NCBI GenBank assembly: GCA_963970005.1
Contig: CAXAMN010002969.1
Coordinates: 196,373-260,372 of the forward strand
Direction: 5' to 3'
Source: Durusdinium trenchii
Lineage: Eukaryota > Sar > Dinophyceae > Suessiales > Symbiodiniaceae
DNA: 64,000 bases
Below the pieces are notes generated by a model. It had not been told where the DNA came from, searched no databases, and saw nothing but the letters and a program-made list of their open reading frames with translations. Shown piece after piece: positions 23,410 to 35,131 of the stretch (the stretch's first letter is position 1; every line of letters begins with the position of its first letter). Both the position numbers and the translations under genes were made by a program.

Positions 23410-23700
23410 CCAGCCACTCGGCACCAGCCACTCAGCTACTCAGGTTTTCCTTCCTGTCAGCCACTCAGGCTTTCCTTCCAATCAGCCACTCAATCACTCA
23501 GACTTGTCTTCCTGTCAGCCACTCTGCCACTCAGGCTCGTCTTGCGTCAGCCTCAGTCACCCAACCACTCAGGATTTTGTTTTTGTCAGCCAGTCAGCCA
23601 CTCAGGCTTTCTTCGTGTCAGCCACTCAGCCACTCAGGATCTTGAGTGGCTGAGTGGCTGAGTGGCCGGTCAGGATCTTGAGTGGCTGAGTGGCCGCCGT
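23410..23700 (-). repeat. CTGAGTGG array, right block (inverted relative to left)
   Basis: Mostly CAGCCACTCAGG units, the reverse orientation of the block at 20765-21070. Near 23625-23665 it ends in a stem CAGCCACTCA GGATC TTGAGTGGCTG, the exact reverse complement of the hairpin at the other end. The two blocks therefore bracket 21.07-23.41 kb as large terminal inverted repeats. Confidence 0.75.
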
Positions 23701-26700
23701 GAACTGCGACACGCGACCATCAACAGATGGATGTGCCCCGAAACAACATGAAACAACCACTTGTTACGTCACGTAAAGGGTCTCAAGCGGAACATATATT
23801 CGAACAACCTGGAACAACCATCTATTTCATTTCCCTATACGTGTCAGGAGCTGACCTCATTTTACTGGAGTACATCATAGAAAAGCACTACTCAAGGAGG
23901 TCAAAAACCAAGTTTTACATGGTTCTACTGGGTCAGACTGGGCTTCAGTCTTCACAGCTCATCCCACCCAACCGGTGGAGTTTTAAAACCCCAAAACACT
24001 GGTCACCACTGGTACCAAGGTGCTCCCCCATGGTGCTCCGTTTTTCGCATCCATAAAATGCCAGCTCCATGGAACAGCTTCAAACTCTAGACTGGTCTAG
24101 ACCCTGTTGGGGGCTTGAATGGAAACTCCAAAAACAAGAATAGAGATCGACATCGACATAAAACATCCGTTCAATAGACAAACAACAAATAAAACTCTGT
24201 AACAAAAGTAAAATACCACGAAGAAACATAAGACAAATAAGAATAATATAAACCATGATAAAGAACATCACGCTAATAGCTCAAATAACATGAACATAGT
24301 CATGAACATGTATATATAACTATATATATTTGTTTAATATATGTTTGTGTTTTGTTTATGATAACACGGCTGCCACGTCTCCCACGATGCTCGCCTCGCC
24401 TAGGTGTCGCTGCGGCTCCGCTCCGCCGAGGTCCCCGAAACCTCGGAGGAACGGCGGAGCAATTCGGCGCGATCCGGGAGCGGGCGGTGGAGTCGTCGTC
24501 TTAACCGGGATATCCTAAGGTGTGTTCTATAGTTTGTGGTTTTTTGGTGCAGAAAAAACAAAAACAAATTAATTCATGTTTGATTTGACGTCAAAAAGAC
24601 GGGAAGGTATAACGTATATGACGTAATTATATGTATGAGGACTATGAGGTAACCAGCTGTATATAAAGAGAAAATTGTATTCGATGTATATTAGTAAACA
24701 TAGGCCAAACCTGAACCCCCATCTTCGATCAATGCGTTGGTCAGCAGGTGCGTATACGACATTGGTGAATGGTCGATGACACTATGGTCGAAGGTAAAGG
24801 CTGAAAAAGGAATGGTTGGTGTCTTCATTTTGGATTTGGTGTTTTCAATTGATGAATCAACTGTTTTTCTTGGTCATTTTGTTCCTAGGTGTACCAAATG
24901 TCTAAATAGGTGTGTTTTAGAAAAAGAAGACCCTCTGGCCCTGGGCTGGGTACACTGGTCTATTTGAATGACTAGTATGGTGCTTCTAGTCAAGGCATTT
25001 CGGGTGGCTATCCTGGATTTATTCAATGAACCTGCTCTCTTCATCGGGTGAAACTTCATTTCTCTATGAGTCGCCAGCAGTTGGATTCCAGACATCCAAC
25101 GGACCTTTTCCCTTTCGGTTGCACCGGTACCGACCTCTCCGGTTCTCAACCGGTTTCTTCGCGTCAGAAAACGGACTTGCCACCGGCGAGGACGCGAAGA
25201 TGCAGCTGCATTTGCGAATGTTGGAGCTGAACACCGTGAAGAGCCTCGCTTTGGGAGGCTCGCGTCCAACTGCCACAGCGGTGCCGTTGGTGCGGTAGTT
25301 CGGGTGGTGGCAGCAGAGCACTGAAGAGGTGACCAGCTGTTTGAGAAGAGTCATCTCACTGGAGGTGGCATAAGAGTGTGCAAGAAGTGAACATAGCAGA
25401 TGGTGCGGTCTTTGGGGTTATTGTTAAATCGGATGTCAACGCGATGCATATAGACAGATGTTTTTTTTGAAGATGATCATGCCATTAAAAAAACTCTAAA
25501 GTCGTGAACAGGGTGGCAATGAAGGAAGACCGGAGTAAGACCGATGCTCCCAAAGTGGAAAACGGGAGTGTATGAAATAGGGAGACCATCCAAAACCATC
25601 CAAAACCCATTATTGGTTGGGGATCTAGACCCCCAGTGTGTGCCCACCTACACCTTCCAGTGCCCACCTGTGGCCCTTTCCTTTTCTGATTTGTCTCCTC
25701 AAAAAACAACTAGGACTGCCTATCGACCTACTGATGGGGGTATTACATGGGGTAGCATGGGGGGGGGCGATGTGACATAGAACTTGCTACCTTTCGTTCA
25801 CCCCCTGCGAATTCAAGTTGCAACACCTTCCGGAAACCGGCCAAATACCTCTATACACGCTCCCACATCCCAGTATAGTATGTCTCCAACCTGGACATCC
25901 CGAAATTTGCAAGGTCTATATATATATATATACCCTGGGAGTCAAAGACTACCTGCTACACCCTGTGGAATCCAATTGCTGTCCAAACTCCAAAAAGAAG
26001 TCTTTTAGCAACATGGGCTGGAATTGCAGTCCTGGACGTGATTTCCCGAAGGGTGAGAAACAGGCTGTTTGGAATCCATTGGCAATCATTATATAGGAAA
26101 CCCTTGGCTCTGAGGGAATTTCAAATCAACTATTTCAATCAAGACCTTGAGGGAATTATCTTCAGGTCTTTTGCCTTGGGCCATTCTGACTTCCCAAAAG
26201 TCTCCTGCCAATCAACCTGCCAATCATCACCCATGCCATCAGGTGCCCACAGCCAACCACCACTGCAGGCACCACATCACCATGCTTTTCTTCAAGCGGC
26301 TCAATCAATAGAGCGGCTGGTAACAGCAGCTACAGGTGTCGCAAGAATGTTTGGGGTCATGATACTGCATGGACAGATATACGATCACCTTTAATAAACA
26401 TGGATTAGGTGAAAAGTGAGAGGCTGGCATCTTGAGGTGCCACATGAAACCCCAAACTTTGTTAAGTCTGCGCATTAACATGCACCATGTATATACCTAT
26501 AAAAACGGCCATCCATGAAGTGAACACATGTTGAGCTGCGCAATTCACTGCGCTTGGGGGCCCATTGCACTTTGCAATGGTGATCATGGTGGCCTTGCCC
26601 AACTGCAAGTCTACCTTCAATTACAGTACTTCTGACCTGTTTTGTCGCACTTGGCCAAGATGTTTTGAGTCTTGACATGGTCACGAGGTCGATCCATTGC

Positions 26701-26850
26701 CATGCATGGGTTTGAATCCTCAACAAGTGGAATATGTCTTGCAGTTTGAACAGCAATTGGATTCCACATCCACAGGGTGTATAGCAAGAGACATGCATGA
26801 ATATGTAAATGACAGTGTAAATGACGTTATCTATAGGTCTCGTGCAGCTT
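23701..26850. other. No supported gene
   Basis: Short frames only. A GC-rich imperfect stem lies near 24413-24460 (GCTCCGCCG against CGGCGGAGC), and a GC island open on both strands lies at about 25080-25290. The phrase AAAAAGAAGTCTTTT (25994) and GCAGTCCTGGACGTGA (26024) both recur near 43326-43425, just past the other end of the + array. A frame at 26230-26390 (Ser/His/Ala-rich) could be an upstream exon of gene A, without proof. Confidence 0.4.
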
Positions 26851-26932
26851 TGATGTGAAACGGTGAAGTGTGCCCTCACATCTTCACTGGTCCTCCGCAG
26901 ACTGTTTGGCCGGGCGTGTTTGGTAGGGGGCC

Positions 26933-27390
26933 ATGGCCAAAGCAAAGGCCATGTGGTTGGCCTCAGCGAAGGGAAGCTGCAGCCGGGCCAGTTCGCCAGG
27001 TGCTTCACCGAAAAGCGTGGTGGAGAACTATGAACTGGAAGGTATCCCAATTGCATGGGACAATGAGTCCGTGATCAGGGAACGCATTCGTGAGAACATG
27101 AATCTTTGCCTTTCCTTCAATCATGAGACTGGCAAACCTGATTGTGGACATGTCGACGCATCCTTTGACAACTTGAGACTGAATGCTCCCGTGCTCAAGC
27201 CTTTGGTTGCCCTCATGAAAGTCCACGATCTGCAGCTGCCAAGCATTGATAAGCTCATTGCAGCAGTGGACGAATTCTTTCAGGTGGCTAAATTGTCTCG
27301 CAGTACACCCATGTGTTACCAAGAGGCTTGGGCGATCCGCCGCATGATCGTGAAGTTGAAGAAGTATATTTACAGAAACCAACCTCCTCA
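26933..27390 (+). CDS. Gene A(+) first recognised exon
   Basis: About 150 codons in one frame. It contains VVENYELEGIPIAW, a long helical middle, then CYQEAWAIRRMIVKLKK and RNQPPQD. The next exon at 27580 begins with Asp-Ala-Val-Ile directly after a CTCCAG acceptor, giving a natural continuation. I recognise the EAWAIRR...PxD pattern as typical of a repeated dinoflagellate family but know no function. No corresponding exon is visible for the - array, because its 5' part lies beyond the window. Confidence 0.55.
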
Positions 27391-30300
27391 GGACCAGTTG
27401 TTTTATTGATCAACCTCCTCATGGGTTTTGCCTTAATGTAAAACCAAACAGTTTGCACTTGGTCGAATGAACTTTTTCGTGCAAGGGAAACATTAGCTGA
27501 TTGGCTTCCCTTGCTTTCAATATATCCCCGGTCCCTTCAATCCCTCTCTCTTGTTCTCCTTATCGTTGAATTTCTCCAGGATGCGGTCATTCGAGACCTT
27601 GTGGAATGCATGGGCTTTGACCCGGAGGCAAGCTTGCGCAGGGCAGAGTTTTACTGGTGGAACAACCTCTTGTAATCTCACCTGAGTCAGTTATTCAGCC
27701 TCCTATCAAGAAACATGCCCCCTATGAAATGGATGTGCTGACTCAGGTCAACTCTTGTTATACAAACAATGTATGCACTCACCACCTTTCCACATCCTCA
27801 AAGAATCTCAAAGGTTTTTACTCTGGATTAAGGATCATTGACTTATGAATGTTGCATGCAGGTTCAAGCCAGCAAACTATATGCGTGCATGCATGTATCG
27901 ATCTTGTATAATCCCAAAGTCCCAAAGTTGGTTGAGGCATGTGTTCTCACGGATGGTTCTTTTGGACTCGAGGTTGTGCCAAATAGCTATAAAAATCCCT
28001 TGCGTGTCTCAAACCCCATGTTCATCACCCCTGAGGATTGGCAACCAGCAGCCTCACGTGCCAGCGATGTGGAGGTGACAACGAAGATTCCCAGGCTTCA
28101 CAAAAGGCTGATGATGATCGTGTTGTACATGCACCAGAACCCATTCTCAGCCAACGACTCTTCTCGGAGACACAAGAGATGGCAGAAATTGAGGGGTTGT
28201 TGGAAATGGCGCTAGACCTTCCTGATGAACCTCCTGTTCTTGCGCAGGGCCCACCTGAACCCGAAATCCCAAGCCCCACCAGAGATGAGGCTTTGGCCAA
28301 GGCAGCTGAGGTCAAGCCACCTGCTCAAACGCCGGTTGAGGAGGAGGGTGGCGTGAAGGGGCAGGCAGAACACCCTTTGACACTGCCTACCCCGTGTCGG
28401 TCAGAGTCTGCTCCATGTCTGGTACCTACCTTGCCTTCAAGTCAAAGCAAGTGTGATCCAACGAAGGACTGTTGAGTGTCATTTCTATATTGAAACAATG
28501 TTTTGCAAGATTATATATGTCATACCCAATTTCCCTTGTCACTCAAAGAAGCCCAAGATGTGATAAACCCAGAATTTTCCATCTGGTCGCGGCATTTGGG
28601 CCAACCCCTTGGAGGAGCTTGTGGAGATCTCTGATGACGAGCGCACACCTGAACCTTTGGACATCAACATTATCATGGAAGCCCTCAAAGACTACAAAAA
28701 GACTTCTGGAGATTGTATATGTATTTTTCCCTGGACATGATCTAAAAAGCGTCGATCTATAGAGTTTATATGAATCCCACCACCAACAAATGACCAGCTG
28801 GATATCTCCATATATAATCCTGCAGTGCGTGGCAAACTTGGAATATATTCCCACAAGACATGAAACTTAATACCATGCACGAAACATACACGCACCTTCT
28901 CTGTTCACATTCTTCTAAGGAAGGTTGAAAAAGAAGAGGCTGACAAGAGTGCTGTGGCTGAAGTGGCCAAGGAGAAGAGCTCCTATAGATGTGAATCACA
29001 CCTTTTTTGTTTTCTCTCGGGGGGGGGTGTTCATTCATGATGGCGCCGATGATGGCCAGCTGATTTTGCCATAGCCACATGTGTGCATGCTATCACGTAT
29101 ACGAACAAAATAGAACAACTGGTTTCTTTTGATAAATCCAATTTGTTTTGAGGCTTTGATCCACCACCGGCGCCAGCACCGACCCCAGCAGTGGCATCTT
29201 CAGGGGTGGTGATGATTCTCTCAGACTCTATGCTGCCTGAAGCGTCTCATTTCGCAGAAACCCAGTTGCCCTGTTCCCCATCACAGCTAGCGGCCACAGA
29301 TGTGGCTTTTGAAACCTTGAAGAAATTAGACGCGCATGATGCTGCGATGGAAGCTGAGGTACGGGTTGAGAAATCATATATGCATATATAATCAGATCAT
29401 GACGCTCTTTTTTACAAAAAACATTGCAGCTGTTCAGCAAAGGAACCAGAAAACATGTTGTATACAGACATATTCACTTCCTTTGGTCTAACTGTCCATC
29501 CTTTCCAACCTACATAGGGTCTCTCATCCCACAGGTGAAGGAGCATGGCGCTGATGCAGTTGCAATTCCGGACCATGAAGTCATCACCCGACGGAAGCAG
29601 TTCCGGTTGAGGAAGGACAAGGCTGATGAAAAGAGAAAGAAAAAGGAAAACAAAAAAGACATGGCCGAGCAGAAGAAACAGGAGAAAGAATTGAAGAAAG
29701 CTGCGAAAGCTGCCAAGAAAGAGGCGGAGAAGAAAGAACCCAAGGTAGCTGAGAAAACTGAGAGGGGTCAAAAGAGAGGGCGCAAAGCCAAAGATGCCGA
29801 CACAGTCATTGAGGAGGCTCACCAGGCAAGCGACTCTCAATCATGCCGGGGTCGAGGGTTGAAGTGCCTCAGGAAGATGTCTGCTGCCAAGAAGGCATGT
29901 GATGCTGCCTCAGAGCAAGCAGCCCGCCCTGAGACCCCTTCTGCTGATTCAATTGGCAAAGAGAAGAAGAGCGGGAAAGGAAAGAAGTCAAGAAAGGATA
30001 CGGAGAAGCACCATGACAAGACAGCTGAGGCAAAGAACGCGAATGAGAAGAAGAACAAAAAGAGAACAGGAAAGGCGATGAATGAAGAGGAAAAGCCAAA
30101 GCAAAAATGTGCAAAGAAGCAAGATGATGATGAAAAGTCACCGAAGGGAAAACAAAGAAGAGGAATAAAACCAAGGATGAGGCAGTGGCCAAGTCCAAGA
30201 AGCCAAAGAAGAATGAGAAGAATCAGGCTGCCAAGGCCAAGAAGCCTTCGCAGGGAGCATCGAAGCCCAGGAAGACAAAGAATCAAAAGAAGCAAGAAGT

Positions 30301-30962
30301 GATCGAGCCCGATGCATCGGTCAAGGACCAGGTAACATCGGTCCTTCATGAGTGCAAGAAGAGTCATTGCACCCACCCATCCTTCGAATGGTTTGAGCCA
30401 TCAATGCCGGTGGAACTCTGTGTCTACTGGACAAGAAAAGCTGTGGGAATCAAGGCCGAGAGGCATGCTCTCAAGAATAAGAAGGCTCAGGGAAAGGGGA
30501 AAGCGCAGATCCTTTACTTCTCCGGCCGCACCCCATGTGTCTACACCAACATCGCTATTGGAGAGCTTTGGGTTCCTCGACTTTAGCACGGTGGTGGCAC
30601 GGGGCTGCTATGGGTGTCTATAAAAACTAAAAACGTTCCTAAATGCACCTCACAGTCATATAAAAATAACACACTTCTTTCATTTGGCGAGTGCTTCATT
30701 GCTTTGAGCTGGGGTGCATGCGATGTAGGATACACCTGGGTATATGATGGTATATGGCGCACACTCTTTTGCATGTGCATGCACTCACAAACCACTGCGC
30801 AACACCCCTGATGCCCAGGAGAAGGAGCTCGAGAAGAAGGACAAGCCTGATCTGTGTGGCGAAGACATGATGCATTTTGCCAAGGTGTTGAAGGCCTCGC
30901 ACGCTGCAGCAGTCAGCGAATGGGAGGCTTCTGTCGCCGCTTCTGAAGCAGCTGCCAAGTGA
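26933..30962 (+). CDS. Gene A(+): basic multi-exon protein with C-terminal YW/VG domain
   Basis: Probable exons: 26933-27390 (ELEGIPIAW, EAWAIRRMIVKLKK), 27580-27650 (DAVIRDLVECMGFDPEASLRR), an uncertain block at about 27910-28470 that changes frame near 28060, 28595-28712 (acidic, EELVEISDDE), 28918-28985, 29157-29359 (ending GAG before GTACGG), 29536-30568 and 30808-30962. The long exon is Lys/Glu/Ala-rich, likely nuclear, and ends in YWTRKAVGIK ... YFSGRTPCVY ... ELW, which parallels YWKSNRVGLI ... SFGGAYC in gene A(-). TRRKQF..RKDK also aligns with TRREQL..KQDK there. Function unknown; the basic tract suggests nucleic-acid binding. A one-base deletion in the A-run at about 30149-30152 breaks the frame. 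The start at 26933 is the first ATG in frame. Existence is fairly sure, exon ends are not. Confidence 0.55.
29536..30568 (+). CDS. Gene A(+) Lys-rich exon with frameshift
   Basis: The exon opens after a CCCACAG acceptor (VKEHGADAVAIPDHEVITRR). About 150 Lys/Ala/Glu-rich residues follow. Near 30149 the frame must shift by one base so that the basic tract continues as KTKDEAVAKSKKPKKNEK and reaches the conserved C-terminal domain (MPVELCVYWTRKAVGIK, then ILYFSGRTPC). The exon probably ends at ELW before GTTCCT; the paired gene ends its exon at the same place (YFY before GTCTGA). The frame change sits in AAGGGAAAACAAAG, a typical homopolymer error site. Confidence 0.6.
30808..30962 (+). CDS. Gene A(+) last exon
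   Basis: After a GCCCAG acceptor the frame reads EKELEKKDKPDLCGEDMMHF and continues as an Ala-rich helix to a TGA at 30960-30962. It is acidic/helical. The - array has a short helical final exon at the same relative place (62037-62183), but the two share little sequence. Confidence 0.45.
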
Positions 30963-31669
30963 TTCGCTCGGCCTATATCCACTCATGCAATGGTGCCAAA
31001 CTCAAGGAGGACCCCAATGTCACTTGCAAAGGATCTCATCTTCCTAATGTTTGGGTTTTGCAACATGTTGCGACCATAATGATATTTTATTGCAAAGCCC
31101 TTCATGCAACTCATGGGGTTCTGGAACCACAATCCTTGTCCGGTGCAGTCCGATGAACTTTTCGCGGCTGCTTGCCATGAGTGTTTTTTTTTTGGGGGGT
31201 GGTATGCTAACAACGGCGTTTCCCCCTAGACCCCTGTGCCTGAACAGCTGTGTGGTAAAGCCATTCGCTTTGGTTGAGAGACTCCGAGTGGCACCAATCG
31301 TTTATAACATATTGTTTTATACTAAAAGGGCTCTGGGGAAGGGGAGCAGGACCGTTGTACGCATATAAAGGCGGATGTGCCATGCAACAATTCGCACTGT
31401 GGCACCAACAGGAATCGGACACATCGATCATCTGGTGGATGCTGTGTGAGTGGGCATCGATGGTCAAAAGATGTTCGCTGGAATGGTATAGAGTCGTTTC
31501 ACACCGCTAGATCTTCTATAACATGCACGCATATCATTTCTGAACCCTATACCACATATAGACATGCATTCCTGCGGCCAACCCCGCAGCATCCTGCAGC
31601 CAGCCCTGATGCCCGCCCTCCATTTCTTGGGTCTCATGCCAGGTGCATCAAGATCCATTGTGGTCTGCA

Positions 31670-31774
31670 ATGCCTCGACGGAAGGTGCGGCAGATCCGCA
31701 AGGGTGACCGCTACGCTTTGCGACACGGGCCCTTGACCCAATCCAATCTTAGAGGCAAAGTTGGCTCGCTTTGA
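31670..31774 (+). CDS. Possible first exon of gene B(+)
   Basis: An ATG at about 31670 opens a basic 34-codon frame (MPRRKVRQIRKGDRYALRHG) in the space between the end of gene A and the methyltransferase-like exon. It is short and ends in a stop, so a donor inside it would be needed. Kept only because gene B needs an N-terminus here. Confidence 0.2.
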   Translation: MPRRKVRQIRKGDRYALRHGPLTQSNLRGKVGSL

Positions 31775-32405
31775 GGGGTTCGGTGGGTGGAGGGAACGCA
31801 AGCGACATCAAAAACCATACATCCAAGGACACAAATCAAACGAGTCTCGCATTTACAGTTTTCATTGATGGCAGCCTTTTTCTATATATATGCAGTTGCA
31901 ATTGGAGTTGCAAACCCAAACGTCTCCAGCCTCTTGAGTTGTCTTCTTATATACGCAAGGCTCATGGGACAAACTTGTGCATTTTGCACTCTTGTCATTG
32001 GCAAGATGTTGATTCGGATCTTGTGCAGAATGCCACAAACAAACATTGCGGCTATATAGTGCATGCATGACTATAGTGGCCACAATTACTGTCGCAGCCT
32101 TTGTGGTGAATCACACAAGGTTCATTGACATGTGCCAGAAACAGAGTCATTGTTGACCATCTATTCAGCAAGTGCACACGCATGGAAACAATGTTCCAGG
32201 AAGCTTCACCCCGCTTCAACCCGTCCACTGATTGCAAAGTAAAGGCTTAGATGGTCGGGATCCCTGTATACCCGCAAGTATAGAAGCTTTTGATTTGTAG
32301 ACCTTCGCTGCCATGGTGACTGGTAGAGAGAACATCGGGGAGGTGGTCAAACGCTTGGTCACGATGGGCCTTCCAAAGGCTACTTGGTGAATATATGTTT
32401 TTATT

Positions 32406-32465
32406 GATTGGCTAGCTCCCTTGTTTCCAAAAACACGTGCATGGATTGGCTAGCTCCCTTGTTTC
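32406..32465. repeat. 22-bp direct repeat
   Basis: GATTGGCTAGCTCCCTTGTT occurs at 32406 and again at 32444, 38 bp apart, in the non-coding part of the + array upstream of gene B. Confidence 0.75.
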
Positions 32466-32803
32466 GATCAGCCGTTGTAGCCTTGGTCCAAAGATAGTCA
32501 TTGTTTCTCATCCCTCTGAGAAGGTAACAACCGAGATAAATGCACGTACGACATGAAAAGAAAGACTTTGCTGTGCACAAACCTTTGAACACCTTTGATC
32601 ATTAATTTGATCTCATTTCACACGAACTGAGGCTTTCATATTTGCTGTGATCATGGTCGCCTTCTCGCAGAACCTACCCAACTTCTCACAGGAGCCAAAT
32701 GATACGCGCGTTGGGGCGTTTGATATGGATTCCAAATCACTCTCGCCCCGGCGTGTCTGGAACCAAGCCCCCGTGCCGAATCCAAACAACGCAAACCATG
32801 CAG

Positions 32804-32962
32804 GAGCTTTGCTTCCTGGAATTTTTCGCAGGAGAGGGCGCCGTGTGGCGCGCCGTGCGTGCGGACTCTATCGATGCAGTGGGGGTTGACATTACCTATG
32901 TTCGAGCGCAAGAGGGACGACAAAACCCCTTTGACATCCTCTCAAATGCTGGAATGGCGTTT
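32804..32962 (+). CDS. Gene B(+) SAM-motif exon (FFAGEG)
   Basis: A CATGCAG acceptor precedes GAGCTTTGC. The translated exon carries FLEFFAGEGAVWRAVR (motif I, all three small residues intact) and VGVDITY (motif II acidic residue), and ends NPFDILSNAGMAF. The - copy (60216-60387) aligns end to end but reads FAGKA, losing the second Gly. Confidence 0.65.
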
Positions 32963-34444
32963 CATCCCTAGTTGTGGTGCAGTTGTTGAAAGCTATATAC
33001 AGCCTCTATATATATATATATGAATGCATCAATTCAACCTGCGTTCGATGATGGGCTTGTGTGATTGTTGAGTTTTGTTGGGTTTGTGGAAGCAGTTTGA
33101 CTGAGGTTGTATATCCACCTGATTTTGTCATGCAGGGAATCAGCATTCACAACGGTATGGGCCACCGTTTGTTCTTCTTGGGTGCGTATCAACTGTTACA
33201 CGTCTTGCAGAAGCATTTTGCTTCCAGAGGGTGATGGCAATAAGACCTATATAAAGGAGGCAAACACGATGATGTCCAGGACACTTTGTCGTGCTCAATT
33301 TGTTTTGTGTTTCGTGTATCCTCATTTGGATTACAAGTGTGTGCATGCATGCCCACAGGGTTAAAGTGGTCTGCTGGATTGCAGGGGAGGGAAAACATGA
33401 ACTTAGGTGTGTCCTTTTGATGGCTTTGGTCGTGGCCTGTGGAGGGTCATTCCTTCTGGAGCAGCCAAGATCCTCTGTAATGATCGAGTTCTTTCGCATG
33501 CAGTGGTTCACCAAAATTGTGAAAGCAACGTGTCTTCATCAGTGCGTTGATCAAGAAACGGGTTCATTTCAACTGACGCTGCAGAACCAAGAACCATGTA
33601 TACAAACAGGTTTAGGAACAATCGGTCACCAACACGGTATCACACCAAATGCAAATTGATGTATCAAGTTGTTTGCGCATGCATTCATAATCCTCTTGAT
33701 CTCTCAGCGCGTCCACTTTGTAAAATGCAAGAATGACATTATATATAGGGCCATGGCGCCCAGTGACACCAATCTTGCATCCCCACACCCGACTCGTAAC
33801 CCACTGAGCTCCTGCTGGCCAAGGTCTACCAAATCAAATGGTGGATGGGCCACTATGCTGCACCCTCGGCAAAGCCGCAGATTGGATGGTGCAACAACAT
33901 AAAGTTCCAGCACCTGGACCAGGGGCCCTACAAACGTGGACCCAAACCTAAGATGAAGACGGTGAAGAAAACGGTTTCCAAGACTACCGGGAAGGTGTTC
34001 TACACGGGGACTCCGGAGCTTAAGTCATCACAGCACTGACCTCATTTGCTGAGCCACAAAACACCTGGCTTCTTATATACAAGGTTTATACACAGCATTT
34101 ATATGCAGTATCACCCCCATGCATGAACAACATGCCACAAACAACCGAGGATCTACCCTCCAGCTTTCGCAGACAAAATCCGTCAGCTTTATCCGGGACT
34201 TGTTACTGGGAGTGAGGGTATGCCGGTAGTGGATGATGCTCAGTCTCCCTTCGATGCGTTTGAACAGTTGCCATGGAGCACATGGGATGAGGCAAACCTT
34301 GTTCCTGTGGTCAAATACCTTTTGGGAAACAAGTATTTGCTTGCACCACCTGAGTGGCGGGCCAGTTTCCCCACAGCTATTCAACTTCTTCACAGGGTGG
34401 AGGAACAGCGGAATGCCACGCGTGTAGGATTCTCATGCTCATAG
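32804..34444 (+). CDS. Gene B(+): Rossmann methyltransferase-like protein
   Basis: Exons in order: 32804-32962 (LEFFAGEGAVWRAVR, then VGVDITY, then NPFDILSNAGMAF), 33136-33280 (CSSWVRIN..TSCRS), 33407-33525 (CVLLMALVVACGGSFLLEQP), 33824-34039 (KWWMGHY, then a basic tail) and 34164-34444 (WDEANLVPVVKYLLGN, PPEWR). Each has a counterpart in gene B(-). FxAGxG followed by an acidic residue after the next strand fits an S-adenosylmethionine site. The order FAGxG ... C-S-[SF] with Asn and Arg ... LEQP resembles motifs I, IV (PCQxFS) and VI (ENV) of C5-cytosine methyltransferases, although no PCQ is present. Substrate unknown, activity unproven. This copy has lost the usual TPKRH after WWMGHY. Its N-terminus is not found, and it lies between genes A and C on the same strand. 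Confidence 0.6.
33136..33280 (+). CDS. Gene B(+) CSSW exon
   Basis: Follows a CATGCAG acceptor. It contains VCSSWVRINCYTSCRSI and ANTMMSR and aligns with VCTSFTVINQGTSKRHI ... ANTMASR of the - copy. The Cys and Arg are conserved between copies; the Gly of QGTSKR is Tyr here. Confidence 0.6.
33407..33525 (+). CDS. Gene B(+) LEQP exon
   Basis: After an ACTTAG acceptor: CVLLMALVVACGGSFLLEQP then a strand and FFRMQWF. The - copy reads LCLLLYLAEAMSMTWLVEQP. The hydrophobic helix followed by EQP is the best-conserved part of gene B and may correspond to the ENV motif of cytosine methyltransferases. Confidence 0.6.
33824..34039 (+). CDS. Gene B(+) WWMGHY exon
   Basis: VYQIKWWMGHYAAPSAKPQI followed by a Lys/Thr-rich stretch. 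The - copy starts VWTTRWWMGHYHSKTPKRHV. The frame meets a TGA at 34037-34039, so the donor lies shortly before it if the exon is joined to 34164. Confidence 0.6.
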   Translation, partial: VYQIKWWMGHYAAPSAKPQIGWCNNIKFQHLDQGPYKRGPKPKMKTVKKTVSKTTGKVFYTGTPELKSSQH

Positions 34445-34639
34445 GATCCTTTGCTGAATAAGTGGTGCGATGAACGCTTCTTCAATGGGAACCTTTTATA
34501 GCTGTTCGATCGAAGAACTTGTGATATTTTGACATGGCGGTTGTAAAACCAGTTGGAGTCACACATGTCCCTCTCAAGAATTCTCAGATTCTCTCAAGAT
34601 AGTTTGAAAATTGTTAGGGTGAGCTTTTGGGTGAAATCT

Positions 34640-34745
34640 TGAGATCCGTACTTGGACATGAAAAACCATGCTGTGGACATGAAAAACCGTAAACCGTTCG
34701 GATTACGTTCAGATTACGTTCAGATTACGTTCAGATTACGTTCGA
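34640..34745. repeat. 11-bp tandem repeat TTCAGATTACG
   Basis: Four near-perfect units (GTTCGGATTAC then three GTTCAGATTAC) occupy about 34696-34742. They follow two copies of GGACATGAAAAACC (near 34654 and 34676); the related GGACGTGAAAAACCG occurs at 43336. The segment lies in the spacer between genes B(+) and C(+). Confidence 0.75.
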
Positions 34746-35131
34746 CTTGTGCAAATATAACGCAATAATTATGTAAAAAACACAGGGTTTTTAGAGGTGT
34801 TTTTGAAGAGACTTAAAAACATCAAAAATCTCTCTACATCGACCTAAAACTTTCCAATATTTGCTCATGGGCCTCATGACAAAGGAGTGTTGCACCACTA
34901 CTCTGCAGGGTTTTGCATATAATTCACTCGTGGTTTGATCCATGACCGATGTGACTGCCCAGGAAAAGTGCATGATATACAACACAGTCAGCACAAAGCG
35001 TGTCAAACCTCACCCTTCAGCTTTTGCAAACTCAGAACATCTTTCAAAGAGTTCACTGATTCTTTCGTTTCAGCCATTTTGATAACTTTGGAGGGTAGGG
35101 ATCTATCGGCGCGGAACGTATAGCTGGCAAA

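Noticed and set aside
23098..23661. Poly-leucine and Ser-rich proteins from the triplet repeat
   Set aside because: Open only because CTA/CTG/ACT triplets lack stops; they are long on both strands for the same reason.
29510..30376. Long - strand Leu/Phe/Ser-rich frames opposite gene A(+)
   Set aside because: Antisense shadow of a Lys/Glu-rich exon, which reads as Leu/Phe/Ser-rich on the other strand.
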